A stretch of 64,000 nucleotides of DNA from Chamaelirium japonicum (lineage: Eukaryota; Streptophyta; Magnoliopsida; Liliales; Melanthiaceae): assembly GCA_947650365.1 (NCBI GenBank), contig OX393552.1, positions 22,975,981 through 23,039,980 of the forward strand, in the 5' to 3' direction. A program made the translations under genes and the position numbers. Every line of letters begins with the position of its first letter. The first letter of the stretch is position 1. The notes under the pieces were generated by a model. The model made no database searches. It was not told where the DNA came from and saw nothing but the letters and a program-made list of their open reading frames with translations. Shown one piece after another: positions 36,001-45,308 of this stretch.

Positions 36001-39000
36001 GCTACCTCCGGGGCACCATCACCCGTTCACTCCTGTTTCCCTCCACCTCTCCGTTGGTACTGCGCGCCTACTCAGATGCAGATTGGGCAGGTGATGCAGA
36101 CACTCGTCGATCTACTACAGGATACTGTGTGTTTCTGGGTGACTCCCTGATTTCATGGCGCAGCAAGAAGCAGGAGTCTGTTGCTCGCTCCAGCACCGAA
36201 GCCGAATACAGGGCTATGGCTTCCACCACCGCCGAGATTGTCTGGCTTCGACGTCTTCTGCTTGACTTGGGAGTGGTGATGTCCGGGCCGACCCCTCTCT
36301 TCTGTGACAACCGGAGTGCTATTCAGATTGCTAGCAATCCGGTCTTCCATGAGCGAACAAAGCATATTGAAGTTGACTGTCATTATGTTCGCCAGGCGTT
36401 TATCGATCACATCATCTCCCTGCCTTTCATTCCCTCATCGGAGCAGACTGCTGATTTTCTGACGAAGCCACTGACGACTGCTCGCTTCCGACATTTTCTA
36501 GGCAAACTCTCGGTTCATGATCCACCGTGAGTTTGAGGGGGAGTGTTAATGTAATGTAATGGGTCGGGTTTACTGTATAGTCGGGTCGGGTTTACTGTAC
36601 AGGTCGGGTTTACTGTACATATATATTGGGCTTGAGTCCCTCAATGGAATCATTCAGTTCCTCTCCAAACCCTAGCCGTCGTCTCCTAACACCCTGAAAG
36701 AGAGCTCCTCTCATGTTATTCACATCCATTTGGTTTTATGGTAAGACCCCTTGGTATACCACCTCCTCTCAAAGCTAATGAGTGCATTCTCGCTCTGTAT
36801 ACACATCCATTTCTTGATTCGTGAATAATTTCCAACTTCAGAAGTGATGGTTGAGTTTTCCAACCACCAATTGTTGTGCTAGATCAACAATATTATGGTC
36901 TCAAATTGTGGATCGTGATTCTTCTCACTCTCCATTCATCGATTTTACATTCAGGAACTGATTTCGCAATTTGTGGCAAATATTTTTTACGTTCGTATGG
37001 TATTGATCAACCATCATATCCTTCTGTAAAACTGATATCACACATAGAATTGCTTTCATAAAAAATTCACTTGATTTAATATACATTGGCAAAAAAAAAT
37101 TCCAGAATTTTGGCTATTGCACCTTACTCTAAGCATTCACAATATTATACCCTCATCACGAGTCAAGGTACTTGAGACTCACACCCTAAGAAGCACTGAC
37201 ACTGGTACGGGGACTCGGGTACGACACGACACGGGTTCGCCGACACGGCAAATCCTAAAAAATGAGGACACGGGTACGGCGGGGACACGGCAAAATAAAT
37301 GAATATTTTTAAATTTATATTTTATGTATGTTTGCAATTCATATATATTTCAATAACCGAAAAAGCCTCATATAAAACAACTAAAATAAAATTTTAATAC
37401 ATATTGAATCGCTATCGTTAGTTACATCCAGCCCGATCGGTAAATCGCAAACATCTCTAAATGGTATGGAAAATAACGGTTGTGTTTCAGTTTTGACTTC
37501 AACCTATCTGAAACCTCAGAGGGTAAGATAAGTTAAAGTCAAACCTGAATCGTAACCGTCCATCATAACCATCCTGACAAGTGAATCACACTCAGGCCCA
37601 AATGGCATGCAAAAGAATGGCTGCGATTCAGTTTTGGCTTCAACCTATCTGATTCTCTGAGGTTATAATCTCAGAGGATCAAATAGGTTGAAGCCAAAAT
37701 TGAATCACCATAGCTTGTAACCCGACCCTATATCGAACAGTCCATCAACCCGCAGTGTCCCGAGTGTCCGAGGAGTATCCGGCGAGTGTCCGAGGAGTGT
37801 CTGACCGTGTCCGGCTCCCAGAAGCACGTAGGACACGGCACATGCGTGTCCGGTGCGTGTCCGACGAGTGTCCGACAAGTGTCGGTGTCCGACACGTGTC
37901 CGACACGGGTACGGGAGGCCTGGGGAAGTGTCCATGCTTCCTAGCTCACACCCCAACTCAAACTTGGGGATCAAGTGTCTCACTTGATTTTTAAGACACC
38001 TCCCGAGAAATCTTCTTTATAGTTGTAGTAGAAGTTAAAAGGAGCCTAGAACTTTCTAGAGACTTGTTTCTCTGGTCGTGGCCTTCTAGAAGTTACTTGG
38101 GGAAAGTTGGTGAAACTTCCCCAAGGGGGATGTTGTGTGAGTTTATATAAGAATAGAAACTGCAAGAGAAAGTGGAGACACTTCTAGAAGCTTTTAGGTG
38201 TGAGGATATCTAACCAATTTCCTATTTTGCCACGATTATATTAGCCGTGACGAACTCTATGATTAATGGGGTATATTCCTAGAATAGTATGTATGATTAT
38301 GGTCATATAAATCTTACCAAGATTAGGGGTAGAGTCATTCATGTATTCAATTGGTATCAATCAATAATAAGGAAGAGTTGCATCAGGGTAGAGTCATTCA
38401 TGTATTCAATTGGTATCAATCAATAATAAGGAAGAGTTGCATCTCTCTTTATCGTAGTATATAACCAGAGGAAATCCCTTTCCCTCTCCATGATCAAGAA
38501 GGATACCGTTTTCCACCTGAATCATGAGCAGAACCGATATGATCGGAACCAAGTTTCAGTCGGCTGCATCTCAAGAATCTTCAATCAACAATAGGATTGG
38601 TTAAAGTGCATAACAGCTAAACCCACCTCCAATTGAAGGTAATTTTTATCTTCTAGTCAGAAATACTGAAAAAGATCTCATCTTGATAGTAGCAAAGCTC
38701 CACAAGTTTTATCTAAAATTCAACAAATATACTAATTTGAATAGCAGCCCCAATCAAATCATCAGAAATCTACACCAATAAGAACCCTAAAATACTACAA
38801 ATTCATACCCCTACTGGTGCAAAGCTTGGAATCAATAACAATTTTGCTAAGTACCAATAACCCATTTCAAGAAATCAGAAGAAAAGAAACAATGAGATGT
38901 CACTGACCTATAAGAGATGTCCAACACCAACCCTCTGAAGCAGGACAACTCATCCCCCTCAAACTCCTCCTCCTCCTCCTCCTCCTCTTCCCCTTCAACC

Positions 39001-39272
39001 TCCTCCCCACCATCTCCATTCCCACCCAAACGCTCCTCTGCGCTGAAGCTGGTCGACTTCCTCCCCAGAGAGCAGACAATCCCGAACAGAGGAGACCCAA
39101 CCCCTCTGCTGCGGCTCTGGATCCCAACTGGGTTCTCAAGGAACCTCCTCCTCCTCCTCCCAGCACCACCACCGACCCTGAATCGAAATGGGTCTCTGAT
39201 TTCACACCCCAAAGGGACCTTGTCACCATTGAGGAGCGGCCTGAGACCCCCCTGGGTAGTGAATTTGGCCAT
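20952..39272 (-). CDS. HNH endonuclease family protein gene (exons 1-4 of a larger gene; partial)
   Basis: Four exons splice in frame to about 194 residues. Exon 1 (39272-38908) starts at ATG with MAKFTTQGGLRPLL, a basic, Ser/Arg-rich presequence suggestive of a chloroplast or mitochondrial transit peptide. An acidic run (EEVEGEEEEEEEEEFEGDE) follows, then FRGLVLDISY. Exon 2 gives RPVNVVCWKRAICLEFMEK, exon 3 gives ADVLEYYDQTVSSPQGSYY and IPAVLR, and exon 4 gives VPHLLQVVKRRKIKHSLSRK and RDCYIC. This is the conserved pre-HNH part of a plant HNH-endonuclease family. The HNH fold normally follows at once, with paired cysteines flanking a DH-containing zinc site. The CxxC pair would be formed across the exon 4 donor (YIC/Q.C). 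All junctions are GT-AG and preserve phase. The catalytic exon is not found down to base 1, so it is beyond the window or lost. Family identity is from recalled conservation; reading frames and splice sites are direct. Confidence 0.82.
21178..21252 (-). CDS. HNH-family gene exon 3
   Basis: 75 bp, 25 codons in phase 0 (ADVLEYYDQTV...IPAVLR). Acceptor TTCCAG, donor GTATAAC. Intron 3 (21044-21177) is 134 bp. Confidence 0.87.
21512..21566 (-). CDS. HNH-family gene exon 2
   Basis: 55 bp; the first base completes an Arg codon split across the 17.3-kb intron 1, then 18 codons (PVNVVCWKRAICLEFMEK). Acceptor TTTTTTAG, donor GTTAGA. Intron 2 (21253-21511) is 259 bp. Confidence 0.87.
21715..22909 (+). 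repeat. 5' LTR of the TR-GAG element
   Basis: 1195 bp; aligns end to end with 25603-26799. Contains a TATAAAG box (22200-22206) downstream of a CT-rich stretch, plausibly the promoter for element RNA. Confidence 0.92.
22913..22924 (+). promoter_or_regulatory. Primer binding site of the TR-GAG element
   Basis: TGATATCAGAGC, one mismatch to the initiator Met-tRNA site, three bases after the LTR. Confidence 0.8.
23131..25590 (+). pseudogene. Gypsy-type Gag-protease polyprotein with one in-frame stop
   Basis: One frame of about 819 codons from ATG at 23131 (MAGPSPPRTWQDAF) to TGA at 25588-25590, interrupted by a single TGA at 23395-23397. The N-terminal part has a short coiled-coil-like segment (HMDRLQTQIEALTLAF). 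The retrotransposon capsid domain follows (PEEFLEWAERIDQYFEW, ALIWWKQLQ, VDDYTNEFYKLQARND), then a CCHC knuckle CFKCNQPGHKSADC at 24067-24108. Next is a retropepsin-like region with active-site LIDGGCTTNLI around 24379 and GLPWQLDRDV downstream. After about 24700 come roughly 290 residues with no recognised domain (His/Ser-rich), where RT would normally begin. Deletion of pol is inferred. If read through, Gag and protease could be made for packaging. Confidence 0.88.
25603..26799 (+). repeat. 3' LTR of the TR-GAG element
   Basis: 1197 bp, starts TGATGCAGACG, ends GCATCCCATCA; followed by the CATAT duplication. Confidence 0.92.
26805..28319. other. Intronic sequence, no feature recognised
   Basis: AT-rich, stop-rich sequence. 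Open frames of 80-90 codons near 27610-27870 on both strands lack any recognisable domain. Part of intron 1 of the HNH-family gene. Confidence 0.4.
28320..28730. repeat. Dispersed repeat, copy 1
   Basis: Shares an extended diverged similarity with 37118-38250: CACAATxTTAxxCTCxCA near its start, GGGGxTCAAGTGTCTC, TTATAGTTGT, then AGGAGCCTA and TCTAxAGAxTT. This copy lacks the foldback element present at 37190-37940. Element class unknown. Confidence 0.55.
28731..30929. other. Old repeat debris, no gene
   Basis: Contains clusters of short self-complementary words: CGACCGATATCGGTC at 29040-29160, GACTAGTCGG-type words at 29230-29330 and 29800-29870, and CCGATxCC words near 30000-30070. No coding domain. 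Confidence 0.4.
30930..31411 (-). pseudogene. Old copia gag-protease fragment
   Basis: On the minus strand a CCHC knuckle ECYNCEKSGHLTWAC is encoded at 31347-31303. A degenerate protease motif reading CFNHMTGHREKLNE lies near 31015-30975 in a different frame. This matches the knuckle then DSGCSNHMTG order of another copia lineage. Stops and frame shifts are present. Copia C inserted into or beside this remnant. Confidence 0.6.
31412..31559 (+). repeat. 5' LTR of copia C
   Basis: 148 bp; TGTTAATG...CTCCTAACA. It has three TCGGGTTTACTGTA units where copia B has two, which explains most of the length difference. Confidence 0.95.
31560..31571 (+). promoter_or_regulatory. Primer binding site of copia C
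   Basis: TGGTATCAGAGC directly after the 5' LTR. Confidence 0.92.
31572..32130 (+). repeat. C-rich leader with tandem repeats (copia C)
   Basis: About 560 nt, dominated by C runs up to twelve bases. Repeats of a CCCTCCCGACCCCCTCCCG plus CGCTCTCTACAGCCACCGCC unit lie at about 31790-32060, preceded by GCCGGCTGCACCTCCTCC repeats near 31610-31660. Same position and composition bias as in copies A and B, but different unit sequence. Confidence 0.85.
32131..33669 (+). pseudogene. Copia C: gag and protease up to a stop codon
   Basis: 512 codons collinear with copy B. Starts MASPAAPSVVAISPP; CCHC knuckle CHYCKEPGHMKREC; protease DSGASCHLTFD. It ends at TGA 33667-33669 inside the DLWHRR motif, where copy B has TGG (Trp). 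The frame continues open after the stop (HRRLSHISSDRL) to about 33900, where a one-base deletion shifts it. Gag and protease are complete, so the element could still make capsid. Confidence 0.93.
33858..36530 (+). pseudogene. Copia C: integrase, RT and RNase H after a frameshift
   Basis: Collinear with copy B from VCFIDDYSRCTWVYL onward. A single-base deletion near 33900, in the GYMYYVCF codons, puts this part out of frame with gag. Contains RSDCAKEYLS, EQNGFAERKHRHV (Val to Phe versus copy B), YGLKQAPRAW, YVDD and STEAEYRAMA. One Leu codon is missing before YVDD (AVLLYVDD against AVLLLYVDD), an in-frame deletion. Otherwise intact to the HDPP stop. Confidence 0.93.
36544..36691 (+). repeat. 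3' LTR of copia C
   Basis: 148 bp, identical to the 5' LTR; preceded by the polypurine tract TTTGAGGGGGAG. Confidence 0.95.
36697..37117. other. Old repeat sequence flanking copia C
   Basis: Continuation of the sequence interrupted by copia C. Stop-rich on both strands; no domain recognised. Confidence 0.35.
37118..38250. repeat. Dispersed repeat, copy 2, interrupted by a foldback element
   Basis: Pairs with 28320-28730. The similarity is interrupted between CACACCCTAA (left) and CTAGCTCACACC (right). The other copy reads straight through as ACCCTAACTCACAA, which is the empty site for the insertion at 37190-37940. Confidence 0.55.
37190..37940. mobile_element. Foldback element rich in GTGTCCGACACG words
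   Basis: About 751 bp, no coding capacity. Ends are GAAGCACTGACACTGGTACG and the inverse of GGAAGTGTCCATGCTTC, an imperfect terminal inverted repeat. The outer 120 bp on each side consists of repeated GTGTCCG/CGGACAC words. An inner inverted pair (GATTCAGTTTTGGCTTCAAC and its inverse) lies at about 37620-37710. Target duplication not clear. Class uncertain, possibly Mutator-like or hAT-like MITE. Confidence 0.55.
38326..38443. repeat. 59-bp tandem duplication
   Basis: Two adjacent copies with period 59 bp (AGAGTCATTCATGTATTCAA ... GAAGAGTTGCATC). Nearly identical, so recent. Confidence 0.85.
38908..39272 (-). CDS. HNH-family gene exon 1 (start codon and presequence)
   Basis: 365 bp: 121 codons plus two bases. 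ATG at 39272-39270 (MAKFTTQGG). An upstream TTG-initiated extension is not needed. Arg-rich segment (GRRRRRFLENPVG), acidic Glu run, then GDELSCFRGLVLDISY. Donor AG/GTCAGTG at 38907. A frame open on the opposite strand (38917-39345) is a shadow with poly-Ser from the Glu run. Confidence 0.82.
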
Positions 39273-39299
39273 GGGGGTCTCCACGGGCTGCAACCTCGC

Positions 39300-40286
39300 C
39301 CTTCACCACGGGCTGCAAGCTGTGGTGCTGGAGCTCGTCAACTGAGCAAGTAATGGTACTTCCAGCTTTCTTAGATGTTTTTAAGTTTTGAGACGAAACT
39401 GTTTGGTTTGGGGGCTTTTTGAAGGTGGGAAGGAGCGGCTGCTTTGATTGATGGTTTGAGTGTAAAGACCTGGGAGAGGTCTTCTATGGAGTGTGGGAAT
39501 TGTTGAAGCCGCACAACCACAATTTTTTTTGGCAGCTACCAAGTTGCCACTAGGATTATCTCTAAAACCCAGCACCTCTCTCTCTCTCTCTCATTACCAT
39601 AGTAACAAATTCGGCGTTCGGAAGTAATTCAGAGTTTAAAAAATATCCAAAAAGTTCATAATAATTTTGGGAGAAGCTTGAAAACATAAAACATACAATA
39701 TATTATATTGCATTCGTAATTCTACATTAATAGATATAAAAATATATATTTATAACTAGAATAAAATAGGTAACACAAAAAAAAAATTAATTATTTATAA
39801 AATTTGTCAATTATTGTGAATAATTCGGAGTTACTCGGGTGTGACCCATGTTGGTGAATAATTCGGAGAATACTTTGTTTGTCATTCTTGTTTGTCATTC
39901 AGATCGTGAATTATTTATGAATATTTTAATAATTCGGATAATATTCCTAGTATGCTCATTACAATGGGCAAAATAGCTAGGCTGATGACTGTTTGTATCC
40001 TGTAAAGGGAAAAACTCTTCGGCCTCCTCTCGTACTTGGCGAGAGAGGTGGCGGATTGGATGACAGCAGGGCCCGACCCGTGAATGGATGGTAGGGCCCT
40101 TGCTGCCATCCAATCTGCTACACGACTAGGGGTCACAATGGACTTCAAAAACCCAAATACTTAACCCAAATCCAACCCAAAAACTCAAGTATGGGTACAA
40201 ATTTTGTACCTCAAACATGATTTGGTATGGGTATAGAACTCTACCCGATTTATTTTCATGTATGGGTATAAGTACATCGATACCCA
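39300..40286. other. Upstream region of the HNH-family gene
   Basis: Contains a short CT microsatellite at 39575-39592 about 300 bp upstream of the start codon, typical of plant 5' leaders or promoters. AT-rich sequence follows to about 39950. No convincing TATA box can be assigned. From 40130 a stretch of ACCCAAA/TATGGGTA words begins, which continues after the MULE-like insertion. Confidence 0.4.
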
Positions 40287-40295
40287 TACCCGAAA

Positions 40296-41174
40296 GAACA
40301 ATACTTGGCTCCAATGCTTGTTGGAGCAACTTGCTTCAACAAAGCTGATGTGGCAGTCGATGATTGGACCACACTCCACTATCATGAAATAAATTGACAT
40401 TTACAAAAAAAACTTAGTTTAAAGTGAAAATATGGGCCCCACATGATAGGGTATGGAGTAGTAGATGTGGGGAAGGATTTCAGCCGTCGTACGTGACCCT
40501 CCTCCAACAGTCGAGTAAAGGTTTTACCCTTCGGGATGTGGCGCACTTCGAAGCGCTGAACAGTAATTTGATAGGATGTCACACAAGCACTGAGAGTAGA
40601 GAGAGTTGACGCAGGGAGTGATGACGAAGTTCGGCCGAAACCTACATCTCTGTGCGGTAAGACGTAACCTTTGAATCCACTATCTCTGAGTAAACAGTAA
40701 AGCTACTCTCGACAGGCCGAGGAGTGCTTCTTACAAGTAATCAAAGGGTGGAGAAGGAGTCCGAAAACCAGAAAGCTCGGAGAGCTCTGGAAAACAGAAA
40801 GTAGAATTATAGTCTGGAATTTTAGATCTTGAATCATTTACAGAGTCTGTTATTTATAGAGGTTTGGTTTATCTGGGAAATATTCTAAGAATATTCCTAG
40901 GAATATCTGGGGTTTGGTAAATGCCCGGGGGGATTTACCAGACCCTAGATAGTGCAAGTGGGCCCCAGGCAAGGTTGCAGGTCCCACCGTCATACTCATA
41001 GGCCCCAGGCAGGGCTGCGGGTCCCACCGTAGTACTCGTGGACCTCAGGCAGGACTGCGAGTCCCACTGTAGAGCATTAGCTAGATTTTGCACCCACAGT
41101 AGACCCTACAGTTATCAGATGGATATGGCCCAATCATTGATTGCCACATCAGCTGTTGGAGCCAAGTATTGTTC
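40296..41174. mobile_element. MULE-like non-autonomous transposon
   Basis: 879 bp. Ends begin GAACAATACTTGGCTCCAA and continue, after a 29-bp extra segment in the left arm, with AGCTGATGTGGCAGTCGATG; the right end carries the inverse of both. This gives terminal inverted repeats of about 48 matched bases. Flanks are TACCCGAA on both sides (40287-40294, 41175-41182), extended to nine with one mismatch (A/T), consistent with a Mutator-type 9-bp duplication. No transposase. Confidence 0.75.
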
Positions 41175-41182
41175 TACCCGAA

Positions 41183-43554
41183 TCCGAACTCATTGTCATA
41201 TATCCAAATTCTAACCGATCTCGTATCTCTCCCAAACTTATACTCTACTAACACCATTGTAATAAGAAATCAAAAGAGCTTAACATTGCATTGTGATACC
41301 TTCATTTTTTTTAAGGAAAAATGATGTTAGATCCCAGACACCAAATCTGTTTGATGAATAGGGTACTCATAAGATCTCTTAAATGAAGGTTCCAGATTTA
41401 TTTCATAAATCCGAAAATGCCCATCTTCCACTCCATCATCCTCAACGCCCACAACGCCCTCCTTCACTCCGTCGTTCTCAATGCCCGCAACGACCTCTGT
41501 ATGTGCCTCCTTCCACCCCGTCTCCTTCCTCCTCAACGGTGCAAGTAGCAACGGCGCTGCTAGCGGCGACAACGAGCAGTGCGGACGAGAGGCGGGCGAT
41601 AAACAGGGTTAGGTTCGGTTCGGATTAGGTTTAGGATTAGGATTAGGTCCATGGCTCATCCCATGGCCTATAAATCTTAGGTTTATGATTTGGTTTAGTT
41701 TAGAAAGCAGTGGCTTTGAAATAAAAATTTGAAGCACATTGAGAGGCTGATCTCTTGTTTAATTTGGACCGTTCACTAGGTCCCTCTTTTTTTTCCTCAA
41801 GTAATTGCATATATGATGGATAAAATGAGACAAAATTATACCCAATTTATACCCCAAACCCAATTGGGTATGGATTGGGTATGGACCCTCTTCTATCCAT
41901 GTGTGTATGGGTTGGGTATGGACCCTTGTGCCAGGTTCGAAGGGAGGCCAAAGAGCATTAAATATTTATGATTTAGTTACCAAAAAAAAAAAAACTTAGG
42001 CTACACTACTAATCTTTTAGTCCTTACTTAAACTCTGTCTCAAATTTGAATTTGTGCCTTAAAATCAACTCTAGCCCTTTACTCAAAACTCATAGCAAAT
42101 TGTGTTTTACTTAGATTTTTCACCAAATCAAGAAAGGCTCAACTTTCATAACGATCATCTCTCATGCCTTCCTATTTACAACATTGACATCAAAGGTTTA
42201 GTTTTTATTCAAATCTTTTAGTAAAAGCTTAAAAATCAGCTCCAGTCCTTACTCAAACTCATGCCAAATTGATTTTTTATTCGAATTTGAGCTAGTGCTG
42301 GAATACTCTGTATCAGATTGAGTTTTTCCTCAAATTTTTACTCGGATTTGACTAAAAATTTGAGTAAATGGTGGAGATACTGGAATAAGTTATTAGTTGT
42401 TTGTGAAGTTAAAAAAAGGATTTTTAAATAATATTATATATATAGATATATTATATAGTATTTTAATAGCTATGTTAGGAACTTACTGTGTTTGTTTTTT
42501 TTTATTTTTAGAGAGAGAACTTTACTGTGTTTGTATTAGCCTCCTATGAAATAAAGTAAGTTTTTAGAAGTTTAACTTCTTCCTCAAATGTCTAGCGTTG
42601 AAAATTTTGATAGATTGTTAAATTTACTAGTAAAACTTTTAGAATTTTACTCCAAATAATCTCATAAAACACGAGCCACCACCGATCGGCCGATGGTGGT
42701 GGTCGACGACTAGGTCTATTAATCTGGCACTTTGGATAGGGTACCATGCCTAGCTCGGACCCTCCAAAGCCCTCTAAAGCCCATCTCCCCATGGGCCCGA
42801 GGGTCGAGCCAGGAAAACCTACAACAAAACCCTACCCAGCCTTGTCCTCCATATAAATAATAATAATTATCATTATTACTTATAATACTTTTCGTTGTAT
42901 TGTTGGTCCTAAGGCGGGATAAAGGACGAGGGTTTTAAATGACTGCCTAAGCCTAAAAACAGAAGTAGTTTTGGAAAATATGATTTAACCCTTATCTTAT
43001 TAACCTAGACAACTAAATAAATCTGGTGTTAATCCTTATCTTAATGACACCAACCTAGCTCTTGAAGGGTCGATCAGGCTAGGGCCCATGATTTTCTTAC
43101 CCTAGAGGACTAGGGCCTGCCCCTAGAACAAAGGGTCTAAACTGGTTTGCCCCGGCCTTACCCTTTGATAGGTCTATAGACGACGATAGGGCAACGACGA
43201 TTATGGCGGCGTGGTCACTTTTATGGCAACGACGATACATGAGCAATGAGGGCTTGCTAGATCTGCTCCGTTTGGTTCGAAGTATCCGGTGCAGTAAGTC
43301 ACTTTTAAGGTAAGAATTCAAAATATCGTGTATGACTTACCGTATTTGTTTTGTAGTATCCGGTGCAGTAAATGATTTCGTGTCACTAAGATACCTCATA
43401 ACTGAGGCAAGTCAATACCACAAAATGAGTGGTCAGACGAACACCTTGTATCCAGAATACCCCGTAACGATAATACCTCACAGGATACTTCGAACCAAAC
43501 GAAGCCCTAGTAAACTTAATGGATAAAGTGCAGTAACAGTAATAATACAATCAA
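41183..43554. other. Intergenic sequence without recognised genes
   Basis: Contains GGATTAGG repeats at 41618-41648, a T-rich region with CAAATTTGAGTxAxxG words (42020-42380), and several short poly(A)/poly(T) runs. No domain-bearing frame. Confidence 0.4.
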
Positions 43555-43887
43555 CTAACTCCTGATCTGATTTGTATTTAGCAGTAAAGTAAATAGAAGC
43601 TTTATTTTACTTTCGATAAAATTGCTTGTTTTGTTTTTACCAGTAAAGCAATTCATTATTAACGGGTAAGTCGCACGCTTCTTCCCCGCAGGATCCACCA
43701 TCTCGTCGCCCGAGGTGTTCATTATTAACTGGTAAGTCGCACGCTTCTTCCTCCCCGGATCTGCCATCTCATCGCCCGAGGTGTTCGGGGCATCGGGGTC
43801 GTCGAAGATGACACAAAATCCGGGGATAATCAAAGAAAAATAAAATCTGCTAACAAGGAACCCTGATTCCCAAACCCTTTTTCTCAA
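43555..43887 (-). other. Short ORF with a duplicated 23-codon unit (unassigned)
   Basis: A 110-codon frame contains two tandem copies of NTSGDEMADPGRKKRATYQL and NTSGDEMVDPAGKKRATYPL, encoded by a 69-bp tandem duplication at about 43665-43795. No known domain. It may be an old 5' exon or just a duplicated non-coding stretch. Confidence 0.3.
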
Positions 43888-44017
43888 GTTGGGCTCCTCT
43901 TAGGAAGAGAAAGAGGAGGAAACACTGATATATGCACGAATCCACGGTACTTATGTCCAAAACCAGCCCTTGAAAAAAAAAACAGACAGACAGCTGATCA
44001 CTTCCGTCCGTTGCACC

Positions 44018-44995
44018 CAGGGGCGGACCTACATTGGGCCTTGAGCCCCCCTTAATTTGGGAAAAAAAAAAAAAGTTAAGTTACACTTACCCCCTTGAAG
44101 TTTAGCTCAAAAACACTTAACTCCCCTATAGTTTATTATGTTCCAAATCACTCCCTAAAGTTTGAAATGTTAGCACAATACTCCTTTTGTCAACTACTTG
44201 ATTTCCTCATTTGGTAATTATCATATCAAAGCTGAATTGAAGGGGGGCAAAATGTTATTTTTTAACTATAGGGGCGTTAAATGTTTTTGAGCTAAACTTC
44301 AGGGAGGAGCAAAGTGTAATTTATCAAAAAAATAATTATAGTAAACTTTTGGTTGCCAACTTCACATGGAGGTGGCCACCACCGTCCCACCGGCCACCAT
44401 CCCCCGCCAGTCAATATCCATTGTCATGCCACCGACCCCCACCCCCACCGCCACATGGGCCACCCGTCGCCGCCGGCCACCACCCCTATCGGCCACCACC
44501 TGCCATCGCCGCCTGTATTGGTGACCCACGGCCGGCTCGTCGTTTGCCGGCCACCGATGCCCACCACTGTCCAGCCAACACCCACCGCCTTCTGCCAGCT
44601 CCCGCGCACGTGGCATCCTCGTAGAGTTCATCCCATGGCCCTTAGTGAATAAGAATCAAGTGGGCATCAGGACCTATTTATAGGTTTTTGGGAGTATGTA
44701 TGAAATCCCCCCCCCCCCCCGGCAAAAAAAAGAAAAAAGAATATGGTCTATTAATTACAGCCCGTGCACCCAGCTCGAGTCGGCCAATTATAGTTCCAAA
44801 TTTTCGATGGACTCTTGAGGATCGAAATTCTCCTCCACTAGAGGCAAAATCCTAATAGGCCTTTTGTTGCGCGATCGAAGGAAGGGTAGGGACGTTGTCA
44901 TGCCGTCTGCCGATGCCTTTGACTGTGAGGCAGCGAATGTAGTTACTTTTTAATAATTATGCCCCTCCTAAAGAAAAATCCTGGGTCCGCCACTG
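44018..44995. mobile_element. hAT-like non-autonomous transposon, second family member
   Basis: 978 bp flanked by a perfect 8-bp duplication GTTGCACC (44010-44017, 44996-45003). Ends CAGGGGCGGACCTA and TGGGTCCGCCACTG, a 14-bp inverted repeat with two mismatches. Same end design as 3629-4451 (CAGxGGCGGA). The first 300 bp share text with that element (ACTTACCCCCTTGAAGTTTA, GAGCTAAACTTCAGGGAGG). A GC-rich block with CCACC words (44380-44600) is unique to this copy. Confidence 0.9.
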
Positions 44996-45308
44996 GTTGC
45001 ACCCAAGATGGTTGTGATTAGGTATGTAAAGAGTCTATAAGCCTTTTGTGTCTGGTTGAATAGCAATATCCTAAATATAATATTAATACTCGGAGACACC
45101 CAAAAAAATATAAAACAATGTTTAACAATCCCTACAAAAACTTTAGCACCATGTTTTCCTTTTTTCAGTAAAAAAAAAAGATTATTTTGACTTTGCCAGT
45201 TTGCCCCTCAAACTTTGCCTTGAATTAGACCTTACCCCCAAATTTTCATTAATTAGACGTTACCCCCCAAACCTTTATTTCTTTTCCTTCATCTCACCCT
45301 TTCTTTTA

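Larger units (their letters stand above)
31412..36691 (+). mobile_element. Ty1/copia retrotransposon C
   Basis: 5280 bp. Both LTRs are 148 bp and identical by direct reading (31412-31559 and 36544-36691). The target duplication CCCTG is perfect (31407-31411, 36692-36696). Primer site TGGTATCAGAGC is at 31560-31571. It is closely related to copy B, but the polyprotein is broken by one stop and one frameshift. It sits in intron 1 of the HNH-family gene in the opposite orientation to that gene. Confidence 0.97.
21567..38907 (-). other. Intron 1 of the HNH-family gene (17.3 kb)
   Basis: Bounded by donor GTCAGTG (38907) and acceptor TTTTTTAG (21567). It holds a complete TR-GAG-type LTR element, a complete copia element, an old copia fragment, two copies of a dispersed repeat and a foldback element, so most of its length is inserted DNA. 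Confidence 0.8.

Noticed and set aside
38917-39345. Plus-strand ORF with a poly-Ser run
   Set aside because: Antisense of exon 1 of the HNH-family gene; the minus-strand reading continues in frame across conserved exons.
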